The notes beneath the pieces were generated by a model. The model saw only the letters and a list, made by a program, of their open reading frames with translations, searched no databases and was not told the DNA's origin. From positions 270,174-334,173 of the forward strand of contig NZ_CAKSZA010000002.1 of assembly GCF_934525195.1 (NCBI RefSeq): DNA of 64,000 bases, read 5' to 3'. This document shows positions 57,597 through 64,000 of the stretch, one piece after another (the first letter of the stretch is position 1; each line of letters starts with the position of its first letter). The translations under genes and the position numbers were made by a program. Source of the stretch: an uncultured Eubacterium sp. (lineage in GTDB: Bacteria > Bacillota > Clostridia > Oscillospirales > Acutalibacteraceae).

Positions 57597-59348
57597 TTAT
57601 ATATTTGAGAAGCTGTATTTTTTGCTGTAATCCTTGAACAATTTGCCATAGTCACCTGACAAGTCCTCGGCGATACGCTGTGTTTCGTGGATTGAGAGAT
57701 TGTGCATTGAAGCGTCAATCAAACAGCCTGCAATATTTGAGCAATGGTCAGACACACGCTCCAAATCCGTGAGCAAATCAGACCACACAAAGCCTGCCTC
57801 AATTGTGCACAAACCTTGTTGCATACGGCGAATATGATGAGTACGCATTTTTTCCTTGATTATATCAATGACCTGTTCAAGAGGCTGAACCCTCTTTGCA
57901 ATCTCGGTATCGGTGTTTTTTAACGCCTTAAATGTTATATCAAGAATTTCCTTTGTTGCACCTGTGAGAATGTCAAGTTCCTTAACAGCATCTTCTGTGA
58001 GAGTGTAGCCTTTTTGACGAAGTTCCTCGGTTGAATTGAGAACATTAACCGCATGGTCGGAAATTCGTTCAAGGTCGCCTATCATTTTGAGGAGTGCCGC
58101 CGCCTGCTCACTTTCCTCATCGCCCATTTTTTGGGAGCTCAAATTTACAAGATAAGTTCCGATTTCGTCTTCGTATCTGTCGCACTTTGCCTCGTCTTTT
58201 CTTATGCGTTCAGCGTCCGCCTCGGTATAATTTGTTATGCAAGTTATACTTTTTTCAATTGCACGCTCGGAGCAATTTGCCATTTTTATTGCAACACTGT
58301 AACACTGCTGGAGTGCAAGAGTCGGAGTTGCAAGAAGTCGAGAATCAAGAATTTCAACCTCTTCAGGTTCTTCATCGTCCTTGATGAATTTGAGTGCAAG
58401 TTTTTCGAGAAGTTTTGCATTTGGCATAAGAAGTGCAACACACAAAACATTGAATATTGTGTGAACCACGGCAATGCTGAATGCAGATGCAGGAGTGTCG
58501 AGAACCGCAGGTTCAAAGCCATACTTCCAAACCGAGAACAGCACGAGCATAAATATTGAACCGATGACATTGAACATAAGGTGAACAAAGGCGGTACGTT
58601 TTGCGTTCTTATTTGCACCGACCGATGAAATAAGAGCAGTTACGCAAGTGCCGATATTTTGTCCCATAATGATTGGAATTGCCGCACCGAGGGAAACCTG
58701 ACCTGTAACGGCAAGAGCCTGCAAAATGCCAACCGATGCAGAACTTGATTGAATTATACCTGTGAGAACAGCACCGACCAAAACGCCCAAAAACGGATTC
58801 TTAAACATAACGAACATTTGCTGAAATTCAGGAACTTCAGAAAGACCGCTTACAGCACCCGACATTGCCTCCATACCGAACATAAGAGTTGCAAAACCGA
58901 GGAGAACAATACCGCTGTCCTTCTTTTCGCTTTTCTTGGAGAACATATAAAGAATTATGCCCACAAGTGCAAGAACAGGAGTGAATGATGACGGCTTCAA
59001 GAGGCTCACCCACACATTTTCACTGCTGATACCCGACAACGACAAAATCCAGCTTGTGACTGTTGTTCCTACATTTGCACCCATAATTACATTGATAGCC
59101 TGACGGAGATTCATAAGTCCCGAATTTACAAAGCCTACCACCATAACGGTAGTTGCCGAAGAACTCTGAATAACCGCAGTTACGGCACAACCCGTGAGAA
59201 ATCCCGCAAACTTGTTGGTTGTCATTTTTGCAAGAATACCACGCAATTTGTTGCCTGCCCTTCTTTCAAGAGCTTCACCCATTGTGTTCATACCAAAGAG
59301 GAAAAGGCAAAGCCCACCCACCATTTTCAATGCGTCAAATATACTCAT
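57597..59348 (-). CDS. nptA: Na+/phosphate cotransporter with PhoU-like C-terminal domain
   Basis: A 583-residue protein of the Na/Pi cotransporter II (NptA/YjbB) family. Two copies of the QSSSA motif (AVIQSSSATTVMVVGFVNSG near residue 58 and GIIQSSSASVGILQALAVTG near residue 198) mark the duplicated membrane domain of about eight helices. A cytoplasmic PhoU-like domain (about 345-575) follows. In bacteria this type imports or exports phosphate. A PhoB-box-like direct repeat lies upstream, and phoR-phoB lie next on the same strand, so phosphate control is likely. AAGGAG is the ribosome-binding site. Confidence 0.88.
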   Translation of the reverse strand: MSIFDALKMVGGLCLFLFGMNTMGEALERRAGNKLRGILAKMTTNKFAGFLTGCAVTAVIQSSSATTVMVVGFVNSGLMNLRQAINVIMGANVGTTVTSWILSLSGISSENVWVSLLKPSSFTPVLALVGIILYMFSKKSEKKDSGIVLLGFATLMFGMEAMSGAVSGLSEVPEFQQMFVMFKNPFLGVLVGAVLTGIIQSSSASVGILQALAVTGQVSLGAAIPIIMGQNIGTCVTALISSVGANKNAKRTAFVHLMFNVIGSIFMLVLFSVWKYGFEPAVLDTPASAFSIAVVHTIFNVLCVALLMPNAKLLEKLALKFIKDDEEPEEVEILDSRLLATPTLALQQCYSVAIKMANCSERAIEKSITCITNYTEADAERIRKDEAKCDRYEDEIGTYLVNLSSQKMGDEESEQAAALLKMIGDLERISDHAVNVLNSTEELRQKGYTLTEDAVKELDILTGATKEILDITFKALKNTDTEIAKRVQPLEQVIDIIKEKMRTHHIRRMQQGLCTIEAGFVWSDLLTDLERVSDHCSNIAGCLIDASMHNLSIHETQRIAEDLSGDYGKLFKDYSKKYSFSNI

Positions 59349-59422
59349 AATTGCTCCTTGATTTTTAAAATTATTATTTTACGGTTTGAGAATATCAAAT
59401 TTACATCAAATCTATTATCAAG

Positions 59423-59444
59423 GTTATGTAAAATCAATGTAAAA
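59423..59444 (-). promoter_or_regulatory. PhoB-box-like direct repeat upstream of nptA
   Basis: Minus strand TTTTAC-N5-TTTTAC with an 11-base period, continuing as ATAAC; a further TTTTAC lies just ahead. It starts about 75 bases before the nptA ATG and matches 18 of 22 bases of the repeat upstream of phoB. Confidence 0.65.
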
Positions 59445-59450
59445 TGTAAA

Positions 59451-59478
59451 AGAGGCGAACACAGTTCGCCCCTACGAT
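59451..59478. repeat. REP-like palindromic repeat, copy 2
   Basis: AGAGGCGAACACAGTTCGCC followed by CCTACGA; identical to copy 1 except one base in the loop. It lies just downstream of phoR and next to the nptA PhoB box. Confidence 0.7.
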
Positions 59479-59493
59479 ATATCATTTTAAGAT

Positions 59494-61149
59494 TTATTTT
59501 GGAAAAGTGAGAATTATTGTTGTTCCTTTGCCTACCAAGCTTCGAAGTTCGATTTCGGCATTGTGAAGTTTGGCGGCGTGCTTGACTATTGACAAGCCGA
59601 GACCTGTTCCGCCAACCTCTTTTGAACGGCTTTTATCAACACGATAAAACCTTTCGAATATTCTTGACTGCTGGTCAAGAGGAATACCGATTCCCGTATC
59701 GCTTACAGAAAGTTTTACACAATCGACGCAATTCTTGACCTCAACTTCAACTCTGCCGCCCGGACGATTGTATTTGATAGCATTATCGCAAAGGTTATAC
59801 ACGATACTTGTAAGAAGCTGTGATTTGCCTGTGATGATTGACGGTTCACCCTTTACAGCAAGGTCAACACCTGCCTTTTCAGCAACAGGAGTAAGGTTTG
59901 TAACTGTCATTTTTGACACATCATAAAGGTCGACTTTTTCGGAAATAATGTCCGAATTTTCTTCGTCAAGATGAGAAAGTTTGATAATATCCTCAACAAG
60001 AGTGATAAGTCGCTTTGCTTCTTTGTAAATCTTCTGCGAAAACTGCGGAACATCTTTTTCGGCAACCATACCGTTTGAAAGAAGTTCGGCACTGCCTGCG
60101 ATTGTTTGAAGCGGAGTGCGAAGCTCGTGAGATACATTTGCCGTGAACTCTCTGCGAACCTCCTCTGCCTTTTCCATTTCGGTAAAGTCAAAGATAATAA
60201 GTGCAACACCTGTTACCTTGTCGCCCGACATAATCGGAGTTGCGCTGAAATGATAGCTCACATCATCGATGTCAAGGATAATTTCGCTGTGTTTACCGTT
60301 TTCAGCCTTGCGGAGAAGTTCCTGAACCTCAACACCGCTGCTGAACAAGAGCAAATCTTTGCCGACACAATAACTGCTTATGCCGAGAAGTCGGGAAGCG
60401 GTTTTGTTTATGCTGATAATCACGCCGTCGGAATTAAGAAGAATAATTCCCTCGGACATATTTTCGGTCGCCGCTTCAAATTCGTTTCGTTTCTTTTCAA
60501 GTTCAAGCTGTTGATTTTTAATCTGTTTTTTCTGAACTTTAACCTTTTGAAGAAGCGGAGCAAGTTCTTCGTACACCTTTGCTTCATCAGGTTTGTCAAG
60601 GTCTATTTGATTTAGAGGTTCAACAATTTTCTTTGAAAGTCTGTATGCAAAATAGAGAGAAACAAGCACCGCAACCAAGAACACGATTATAATCGGTTGG
60701 AGCATTGCAAGCAGAAGCGCCCACCACGAAAGCTCGTTGACGGAAAGTCGAATTACGCTGCCGTCCTCCAAGCGAACGGCGGTATAATAAAGATGTTCCG
60801 TAAGGGTTTCAGAATATCTGTCTGCACTTCCCTTGCCTGTCAATATAGCTTGTTTTACTTCCAAACGCTCAAGGTGATTACCCATTTCATCGGTGTTTGC
60901 TTCGTTATCAAAAAGCACCTTGCCGTCCTTTGCAATCCAAGTCATACGATAGGTTTTGTCATCAATTTTTTTGAGGTATTTCATACCGTCAAGTTCAACC
61001 GCACTTGCAACATATTCTGCCTGCGTGTCGAGGCGTTGCCTTTGAATATCGGAATAATAATTGTAAAGCACGCCCAAAATTATGGCAAGCACCGCAAGAG
61101 TGATACAAACCGCAACAGAACAAATAGAGCGAAAAATCTTTTTTGTCAT
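59494..61149 (-). CDS. phoR: Sensor histidine kinase, PhoR-type
   Basis: A 551-residue two-helix membrane kinase. The extracytoplasmic part lies between helices at about 12-30 and 145-168. Then come a short linker coiled coil, a PAS domain (about 215-320), and HisKA with phospho-acceptor in SHELRTPLQ (about 338). HATPase motifs are NLCDNAIKYNRPGG (N box), SDTGIGIPLDQ (G1) and GGTGLGLSIVKH (G2). It autophosphorylates and passes phosphate to the adjacent regulator. Its start overlaps the regulator stop by four bases. PhoR is inferred from domain order, the PhoB-type partner and nptA. Confidence 0.87.
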   Translation of the reverse strand: MTKKIFRSICSVAVCITLAVLAIILGVLYNYYSDIQRQRLDTQAEYVASAVELDGMKYLKKIDDKTYRMTWIAKDGKVLFDNEANTDEMGNHLERLEVKQAILTGKGSADRYSETLTEHLYYTAVRLEDGSVIRLSVNELSWWALLLAMLQPIIIVFLVAVLVSLYFAYRLSKKIVEPLNQIDLDKPDEAKVYEELAPLLQKVKVQKKQIKNQQLELEKKRNEFEAATENMSEGIILLNSDGVIISINKTASRLLGISSYCVGKDLLLFSSGVEVQELLRKAENGKHSEIILDIDDVSYHFSATPIMSGDKVTGVALIIFDFTEMEKAEEVRREFTANVSHELRTPLQTIAGSAELLSNGMVAEKDVPQFSQKIYKEAKRLITLVEDIIKLSHLDEENSDIISEKVDLYDVSKMTVTNLTPVAEKAGVDLAVKGEPSIITGKSQLLTSIVYNLCDNAIKYNRPGGRVEVEVKNCVDCVKLSVSDTGIGIPLDQQSRIFERFYRVDKSRSKEVGGTGLGLSIVKHAAKLHNAEIELRSLVGKGTTIILTFPK

Positions 61150-61820
61150 AATTTATCCTCCATTCTGTAACCGACACCACGAACGGTTTTTATGTAATCT
61201 CCGCATTTTCCGAGTTTGGTACGAAGCGTGCCGATATGCACATCGACCGTTCTTGTTTCGCCGACATATTCCGTGCCCCAAACGCTGCTCAAAAGTTGAT
61301 CACGAGTAAATGCTCTGCCGATATTTTCCATAAACAGTTTGAGCAAGTCATATTCCTTTAGGGTCAAATTGATTTCCTCGTCGTTGGCATAAACAATATG
61401 TTTAGCTGTGTCGATTTTCAAATCGTTAAGTATCAAATCCTGCTTTTTATCTTCCTTTGAGGTACGACGCAAAACAGCCCTCACTCTCGACACCATCTCC
61501 ATCATACCAAAAGGTTTTGTGAGATAATCGTCAGCACCCAAATCAAGGGCAACGACCTTGTCGTACTCGGTTTCCTTTGCCGTTTCCATAATAACCGGAA
61601 TGTCTGCCGTTCTGTTGTCGGAACGGATTTTTTTGAGAATACTGATACCGTCCTCATTCGGAAGCATAATATCAAGCAAAATCAAATTCGGAGTGCCTTC
61701 CTTAACAGCAGACCAAAATTCGGTTGAATTTGCAAATCCTTTCGCTTCAAATCCCGAGGCGGTAAGAGTGTACACAATCAAATCTCTGATGCCGTTGTCA
61801 TCTTCTATACAGTAAATCAT
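61146..61820 (-). CDS. phoB: PhoB/OmpR-type response regulator
   Basis: A 224-residue regulator. Receiver domain (1-118): acidic pair near D7-D8, phospho-acceptor D50 (LILLDIMLP), and Lys in YLTKPFG. A winged-helix DNA-binding domain (about 130-222) with TLKEYDLLKLFMEN and DVHIGTLRTKLGKCGDYIKTVRGVGYRME follows. I chose ATG at 61820 after AAAGGCGG; upstream in-frame codons lie over the promoter. Its own promoter region carries PhoB-box-like repeats, so autoregulation is likely. Confidence 0.9.
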   Translation of the reverse strand: MIYCIEDDNGIRDLIVYTLTASGFEAKGFANSTEFWSAVKEGTPNLILLDIMLPNEDGISILKKIRSDNRTADIPVIMETAKETEYDKVVALDLGADDYLTKPFGMMEMVSRVRAVLRRTSKEDKKQDLILNDLKIDTAKHIVYANDEEINLTLKEYDLLKLFMENIGRAFTRDQLLSSVWGTEYVGETRTVDVHIGTLRTKLGKCGDYIKTVRGVGYRMEDKL

Positions 61821-61879
61821 AATTATTCCGCCTTTCTTTACCTTAATATTACAAAGTAAAAGTAAAATCAAAAACACAA

Positions 61880-61901
61880 GGTTTGTAAAATCTAAGTAAA
61901 A
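61880..61901 (-). promoter_or_regulatory. PhoB-box-like direct repeat upstream of phoB
   Basis: Minus strand TTTTACTTAGA then TTTTACAAACC, an 11-base period; another TTTTAC lies about three helical turns downstream, just before a TAATAT -10-like element. Start about 60 bases before the ATG. Confidence 0.65.
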
Positions 61902-61955
61902 TTGCAAATTTTTCTTTACAATCTGATTATACAATATGAAACCGCCATATACAAC

Positions 61956-61989
61956 AAAAACTCCCCGATTTTACAAATCAAGGAGTTTT
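61956..61989 (-). terminator. Intrinsic terminator of the acyltransferase gene
   Basis: AAAACTCC...GATTT and AAATC...GGAGTTTT arms with a small internal mismatch and 4-base loop, followed by a T-run (TTTTTGTTG) on the minus strand. Confidence 0.7.
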
Positions 61990-61998
61990 ACATTAACG

Positions 61999-63129
61999 CT
62001 AAAAAAATAAGTTTTCTATAAGAACAAATACCTTATTAAAGATTGACTTAATTGGTTTTGAAATTTTATTAACAAACAACATATATACTTTTTCAACAGT
62101 ATATTGTCTAATCAAATCAATAATAACACAAACAACATATACAAAAAAAACAACAAAAATTGAATATGGAATGAGCATAACTGTTCCCTGATAGTTACTA
62201 TTTTTAAACAAATCAGTCCATAAAAATGTCCTTGTGTAATTACTATCATGCAATAAATACACACCAAATGTAGCTGATGAAATAATATTTACCTCTTTAT
62301 TATAAAACGGTTTCATTTTTACAAAAGCCATAAATAAACATACTGCTGAAAAAAGCGTTGTCGTTTTCTGCATATCTGAAAAATACAGTTCATATCCTTT
62401 ATCAATTACATTTTTTGTTCCTAAAAAAGTTATATAATTCGTTGCTAAATATGTTATAAACATAATTATAAAAGCAAGTATAAAATAATGCTTACTCAAT
62501 ATTTTTTTATTAAAACCATAAAGTCGTGCATATCCGGCAACGGCATATAATAAAACAAACCAAACAAAATCATTAACTTGATATGTTTTAGATGTAATAG
62601 TTAAAAGAACAGACCAAATAAAAACAAACAGAATTATAAATTTTTGATATGATTTTTTATCAAGAGCAATAAGTCCTATATTTAAAAACGGATGAATTAA
62701 AAACAACAAAAAGTATGTACTTGCAAACCACCAATTTTGAAATGTAATTGGAAAAAACGCTTTTATTACGGATTCAACATTAAGAGATTCCCCCTTAAAA
62801 ATCACAAACAAAAAATAAATCAATACCGAATAAAAAACAACTTGACCTAAAAACTTAAGAGTTTTTTTAATATGTATGGAAGAATCTTTATCATTAATTA
62901 AAAAATATCCAGAAATTAAAACAAAAAGATTTACACCGAGTTTTCCCCATAAAACAATAAAATTATACCATAAGTGCGGAATAGTTATAAAATTTGTTTC
63001 CCATTGAAAATTGCCATGATAAGCAAAATGATGAAAAACAATCATCAACATTGATATAATACGCAATATTTCAAGAGCAGAATTCCTTTGGTCGTTTATA
63101 AATTTGTTTTTCAATAACAAGTTATTCAT
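61999..63129 (-). CDS. Acyltransferase-3 family membrane protein
   Basis: A 376-residue polytopic protein with about ten helices. The N-terminal FHHFAYHGN holds the catalytic His, and ILRIISMLMIVF is the family opening. OafA/WecH-like members O-acetylate surface polysaccharides. It is clearly more AT-rich than the genes beside it, a sign of possible transfer. It follows the nitroreductase stop by 9 bases. The acceptor is unknown. Confidence 0.8.
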   Translation of the reverse strand: MNNLLLKNKFINDQRNSALEILRIISMLMIVFHHFAYHGNFQWETNFITIPHLWYNFIVLWGKLGVNLFVLISGYFLINDKDSSIHIKKTLKFLGQVVFYSVLIYFLFVIFKGESLNVESVIKAFFPITFQNWWFASTYFLLFLIHPFLNIGLIALDKKSYQKFIILFVFIWSVLLTITSKTYQVNDFVWFVLLYAVAGYARLYGFNKKILSKHYFILAFIIMFITYLATNYITFLGTKNVIDKGYELYFSDMQKTTTLFSAVCLFMAFVKMKPFYNKEVNIISSATFGVYLLHDSNYTRTFLWTDLFKNSNYQGTVMLIPYSIFVVFFVYVVCVIIDLIRQYTVEKVYMLFVNKISKPIKSIFNKVFVLIENLFF

Positions 63130-63138
63130 TTATATTCC

Positions 63139-63663
63139 TCAAATACTGTAAACTCTATTAGGCTTTCTGTCCGGTGTTTTTGGTGCTTCGCCGTCAGGAT
63201 AACCGACTATGCAATGACCGACGCCGACATATTCCTCCGTGATGCCGAGTTTTTGAAGGAGTTGTTTGCCTTGCTCGGTTTCGAATTCTTCCTTGGCACG
63301 GTGAATCCAGCAACTGCCAAGACCCAAAGCGTGAGCCTCAAGCATCATATTTCCCATTACAAGACTGCCGTCATAAACACAGGTTGAACTGTCTTTTTTA
63401 TCAAGTACAACAAGAACGGCAGGAGCATTATAGAACGGGTCAAAATCAGGCTTCCAACCTCCGATTTTGCAATTGAGAGCAGACAATTCATCACGAACTT
63501 TTTTGTCTGTCACTTTGATAATAATTGAATTTTGATTACCTCTGCCGTTTGCGGCATAAAGACCGGCTTCAACAATTTTGTCAAGAAGTTCGTCAGCCAC
63601 AGGAGCGGACTTATATTTCTTAATACTTCTTCTTGATTTCATAACATCTAACATATCGGACAT
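63139..63663 (-). CDS. Nitroreductase-family flavoprotein
   Basis: A 174-residue FMN enzyme. SRRSIKKYKSAPV near residue 9 is the FMN-phosphate loop; NGRGNQNS and LGLGSCWIHRAKEEF complete the family. GGAGGT is directly adjacent to the ATG at 63669, so ATG at 63663 (MSDMLDVMK) with a 6-base spacer is the better start. It reduces nitro or quinone-like substrates; the natural substrate is not known. It follows a small open frame by 17 bases. Confidence 0.82.
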   Translation of the reverse strand: MSDMLDVMKSRRSIKKYKSAPVADELLDKIVEAGLYAANGRGNQNSIIIKVTDKKVRDELSALNCKIGGWKPDFDPFYNAPAVLVVLDKKDSSTCVYDGSLVMGNMMLEAHALGLGSCWIHRAKEEFETEQGKQLLQKLGITEEYVGVGHCIVGYPDGEAPKTPDRKPNRVYSI

Positions 63664-63680
63664 AATCATACCTCCAAAAT

Positions 63681-63749
63681 TTATACATCTATTAATTTTT
63701 CAATAAGTGCCACTGCCTCTGTATGGCTCGGTTGTTCAACGAAAAACAT
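63681..63749 (-). CDS. Short open reading frame with strong ribosome-binding site
   Basis: 22 codons starting ATG at 63749, right after GGGGGTGAG, giving MFFVEQPSHTEAVALIEKL plus three residues. It ends 17 bases before the nitroreductase. It could be a real small protein, a leader peptide or a remnant of a larger gene. No family recognised. Confidence 0.4.
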   Translation of the reverse strand: MFFVEQPSHTEAVALIEKLIDV

Positions 63750-63767
63750 ACTCACCCCCTATTGCAT

Positions 63768-63863
63768 AAGGGAATGGTAGAACGCACCTTTTCCCTTAAA
63801 ATCTAGGGTTTCGAGCCTGTGATAACCTTGAATTGCCCTATAATTTGTATAGGCAAACAAGGT
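63768..63863 (-). ncRNA. Two-hairpin leader, candidate structured RNA
   Basis: On the minus strand, an ACCTTG/CAAGGT hairpin (63863-63825) with GCC/GGC and TATA arms inside is followed by AAGGGAA/TTCCCTT (63797-63768) with GGT/ACC inside. It lies upstream of the short frame and nitroreductase. No riboswitch family recognised; it could also be an end fragment of a mobile element. Confidence 0.35.
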
Positions 63864-63919
63864 AAAGCTCTATTCCTTAAACTTCATTTTTCATGTCATC
63901 CCTACAAACAGAAAGTTGT

Positions 63920-64000
63920 CTAATTCTTCAGCTTGAAAGTGTCTTCCAAATAAAATTCAAGATACCCACATTCAGGACAAACTGCAACACGAACCTTTCC
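63920..64000 (-). CDS. C-terminal fragment of a zinc-ribbon protein (partial)
   Basis: The last 26 codons of a gene that begins outside the window: GKVRVAVCPECGYLEFYLED and then TFKLKN with a TAG stop at 63922-63920. CPEC is half of a zinc ribbon. Function unknown; such ends are common in small zinc-ribbon proteins of Clostridia. Confidence 0.6.
   Translation of the reverse strand, partial: GKVRVAVCPECGYLEFYLEDTFKLKN

Noticed and set aside
61821..61934. N-terminal extension of the response regulator frame
   Set aside because: Covers the Pho-box repeats and promoter; MIYCIEDD at 61820 has the ribosome-binding site.
63768..63863. tRNA-like or known riboswitch
   Set aside because: No cloverleaf or CCA-type acceptor, and no conserved riboswitch core that I can identify.

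Overview
The window looks like chromosome of a low-GC (roughly 40 percent by eye) anaerobic, spore-forming Clostridia-type Firmicute, most like a gut Oscillospirales/Ruminococcaceae member. Supporting signs are a forespore sigma-G gene, a fused IspH-ribosomal protein S1 gene, a SCIFF peptide with its radical SAM maturase, an oxygen-sensitive sulfatase-maturing enzyme, strong Shine-Dalgarno sites and sigma-A promoters with near-consensus TTGACA/17/TATAAT. This placement is inference. I saw no rRNA, tRNA, CRISPR array, intact transposase or prophage. Both window ends cut through genes.

Layout. 1-4.4 kb: a partial FliB-like cysteine-cluster protein, an AAA-CYTH fusion, and a YhgE/Pip membrane protein with a small partner behind a promoter whose spacer is a perfect palindrome. 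4.5-9.4 kb: a sulfatase locus (maturase on one strand; TauE/SafE exporter, cytoplasmic sulfatase and GPH sugar symporter on the other). 9.4-13.3 kb: an orphan sodium-decarboxylase beta/gamma pair behind a yybP-ykoY type (Mn2+) riboswitch, then SGNH hydrolase, amidohydrolase and HypA. 13.4-18.3 kb: a 1640-residue secreted Ig-like repeat protein. 18.6-25.5 kb: HAD phosphatase, tsf-rpsB, a lipoprotein, NAD(P)HX repair enzyme, PAP2 phosphatase and sigG. 25.6-29.6 kb: AT-rich orphans, an XRE regulator, a DacF-type carboxypeptidase and a metallophosphoesterase.

30-36.5 kb is a housekeeping operon (ABC-F, BaiN-type flavoprotein, cmk, plsC, ispH-rpsA). 36.6-41 kb holds manA, a DUF378 protein, an MmsA-type dehydrogenase and pyruvate kinase. 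41-45.8 kb is an operon running xth, YjjG-type HAD, MFS, nucleotidyltransferase, ThiF-family enzyme. 45.9-49.4 kb carries a membrane protein, an Orn/Lys/Arg decarboxylase-family enzyme and the SCIFF pair. 49.4-54.1 kb runs FAD oxidoreductase, PqqD-like protein, a second nucleotidyltransferase, lepA. 54.2-57.4 kb holds zinc-ribbon membrane proteins, and 57.6-61.8 kb a phosphate module (nptA, phoR, phoB) sharing PhoB-box-like sites. The window closes with an acyltransferase, a nitroreductase and a partial zinc-ribbon gene.

Three repeat families are visible: two inverted copies of a MITE-like element with 20-bp terminal repeats, two copies of a 28-bp REP palindrome in 3' regions, and a long inverted repeat near 56.3 kb. 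The most notable observations are a SCIFF peptide in which both residues reported to form the thioether cross-link are serine, the Mn2+ riboswitch in front of an orphan OadB, the compact PqqD-nucleotidyltransferase-FAD enzyme cluster, and the matched PhoB boxes.
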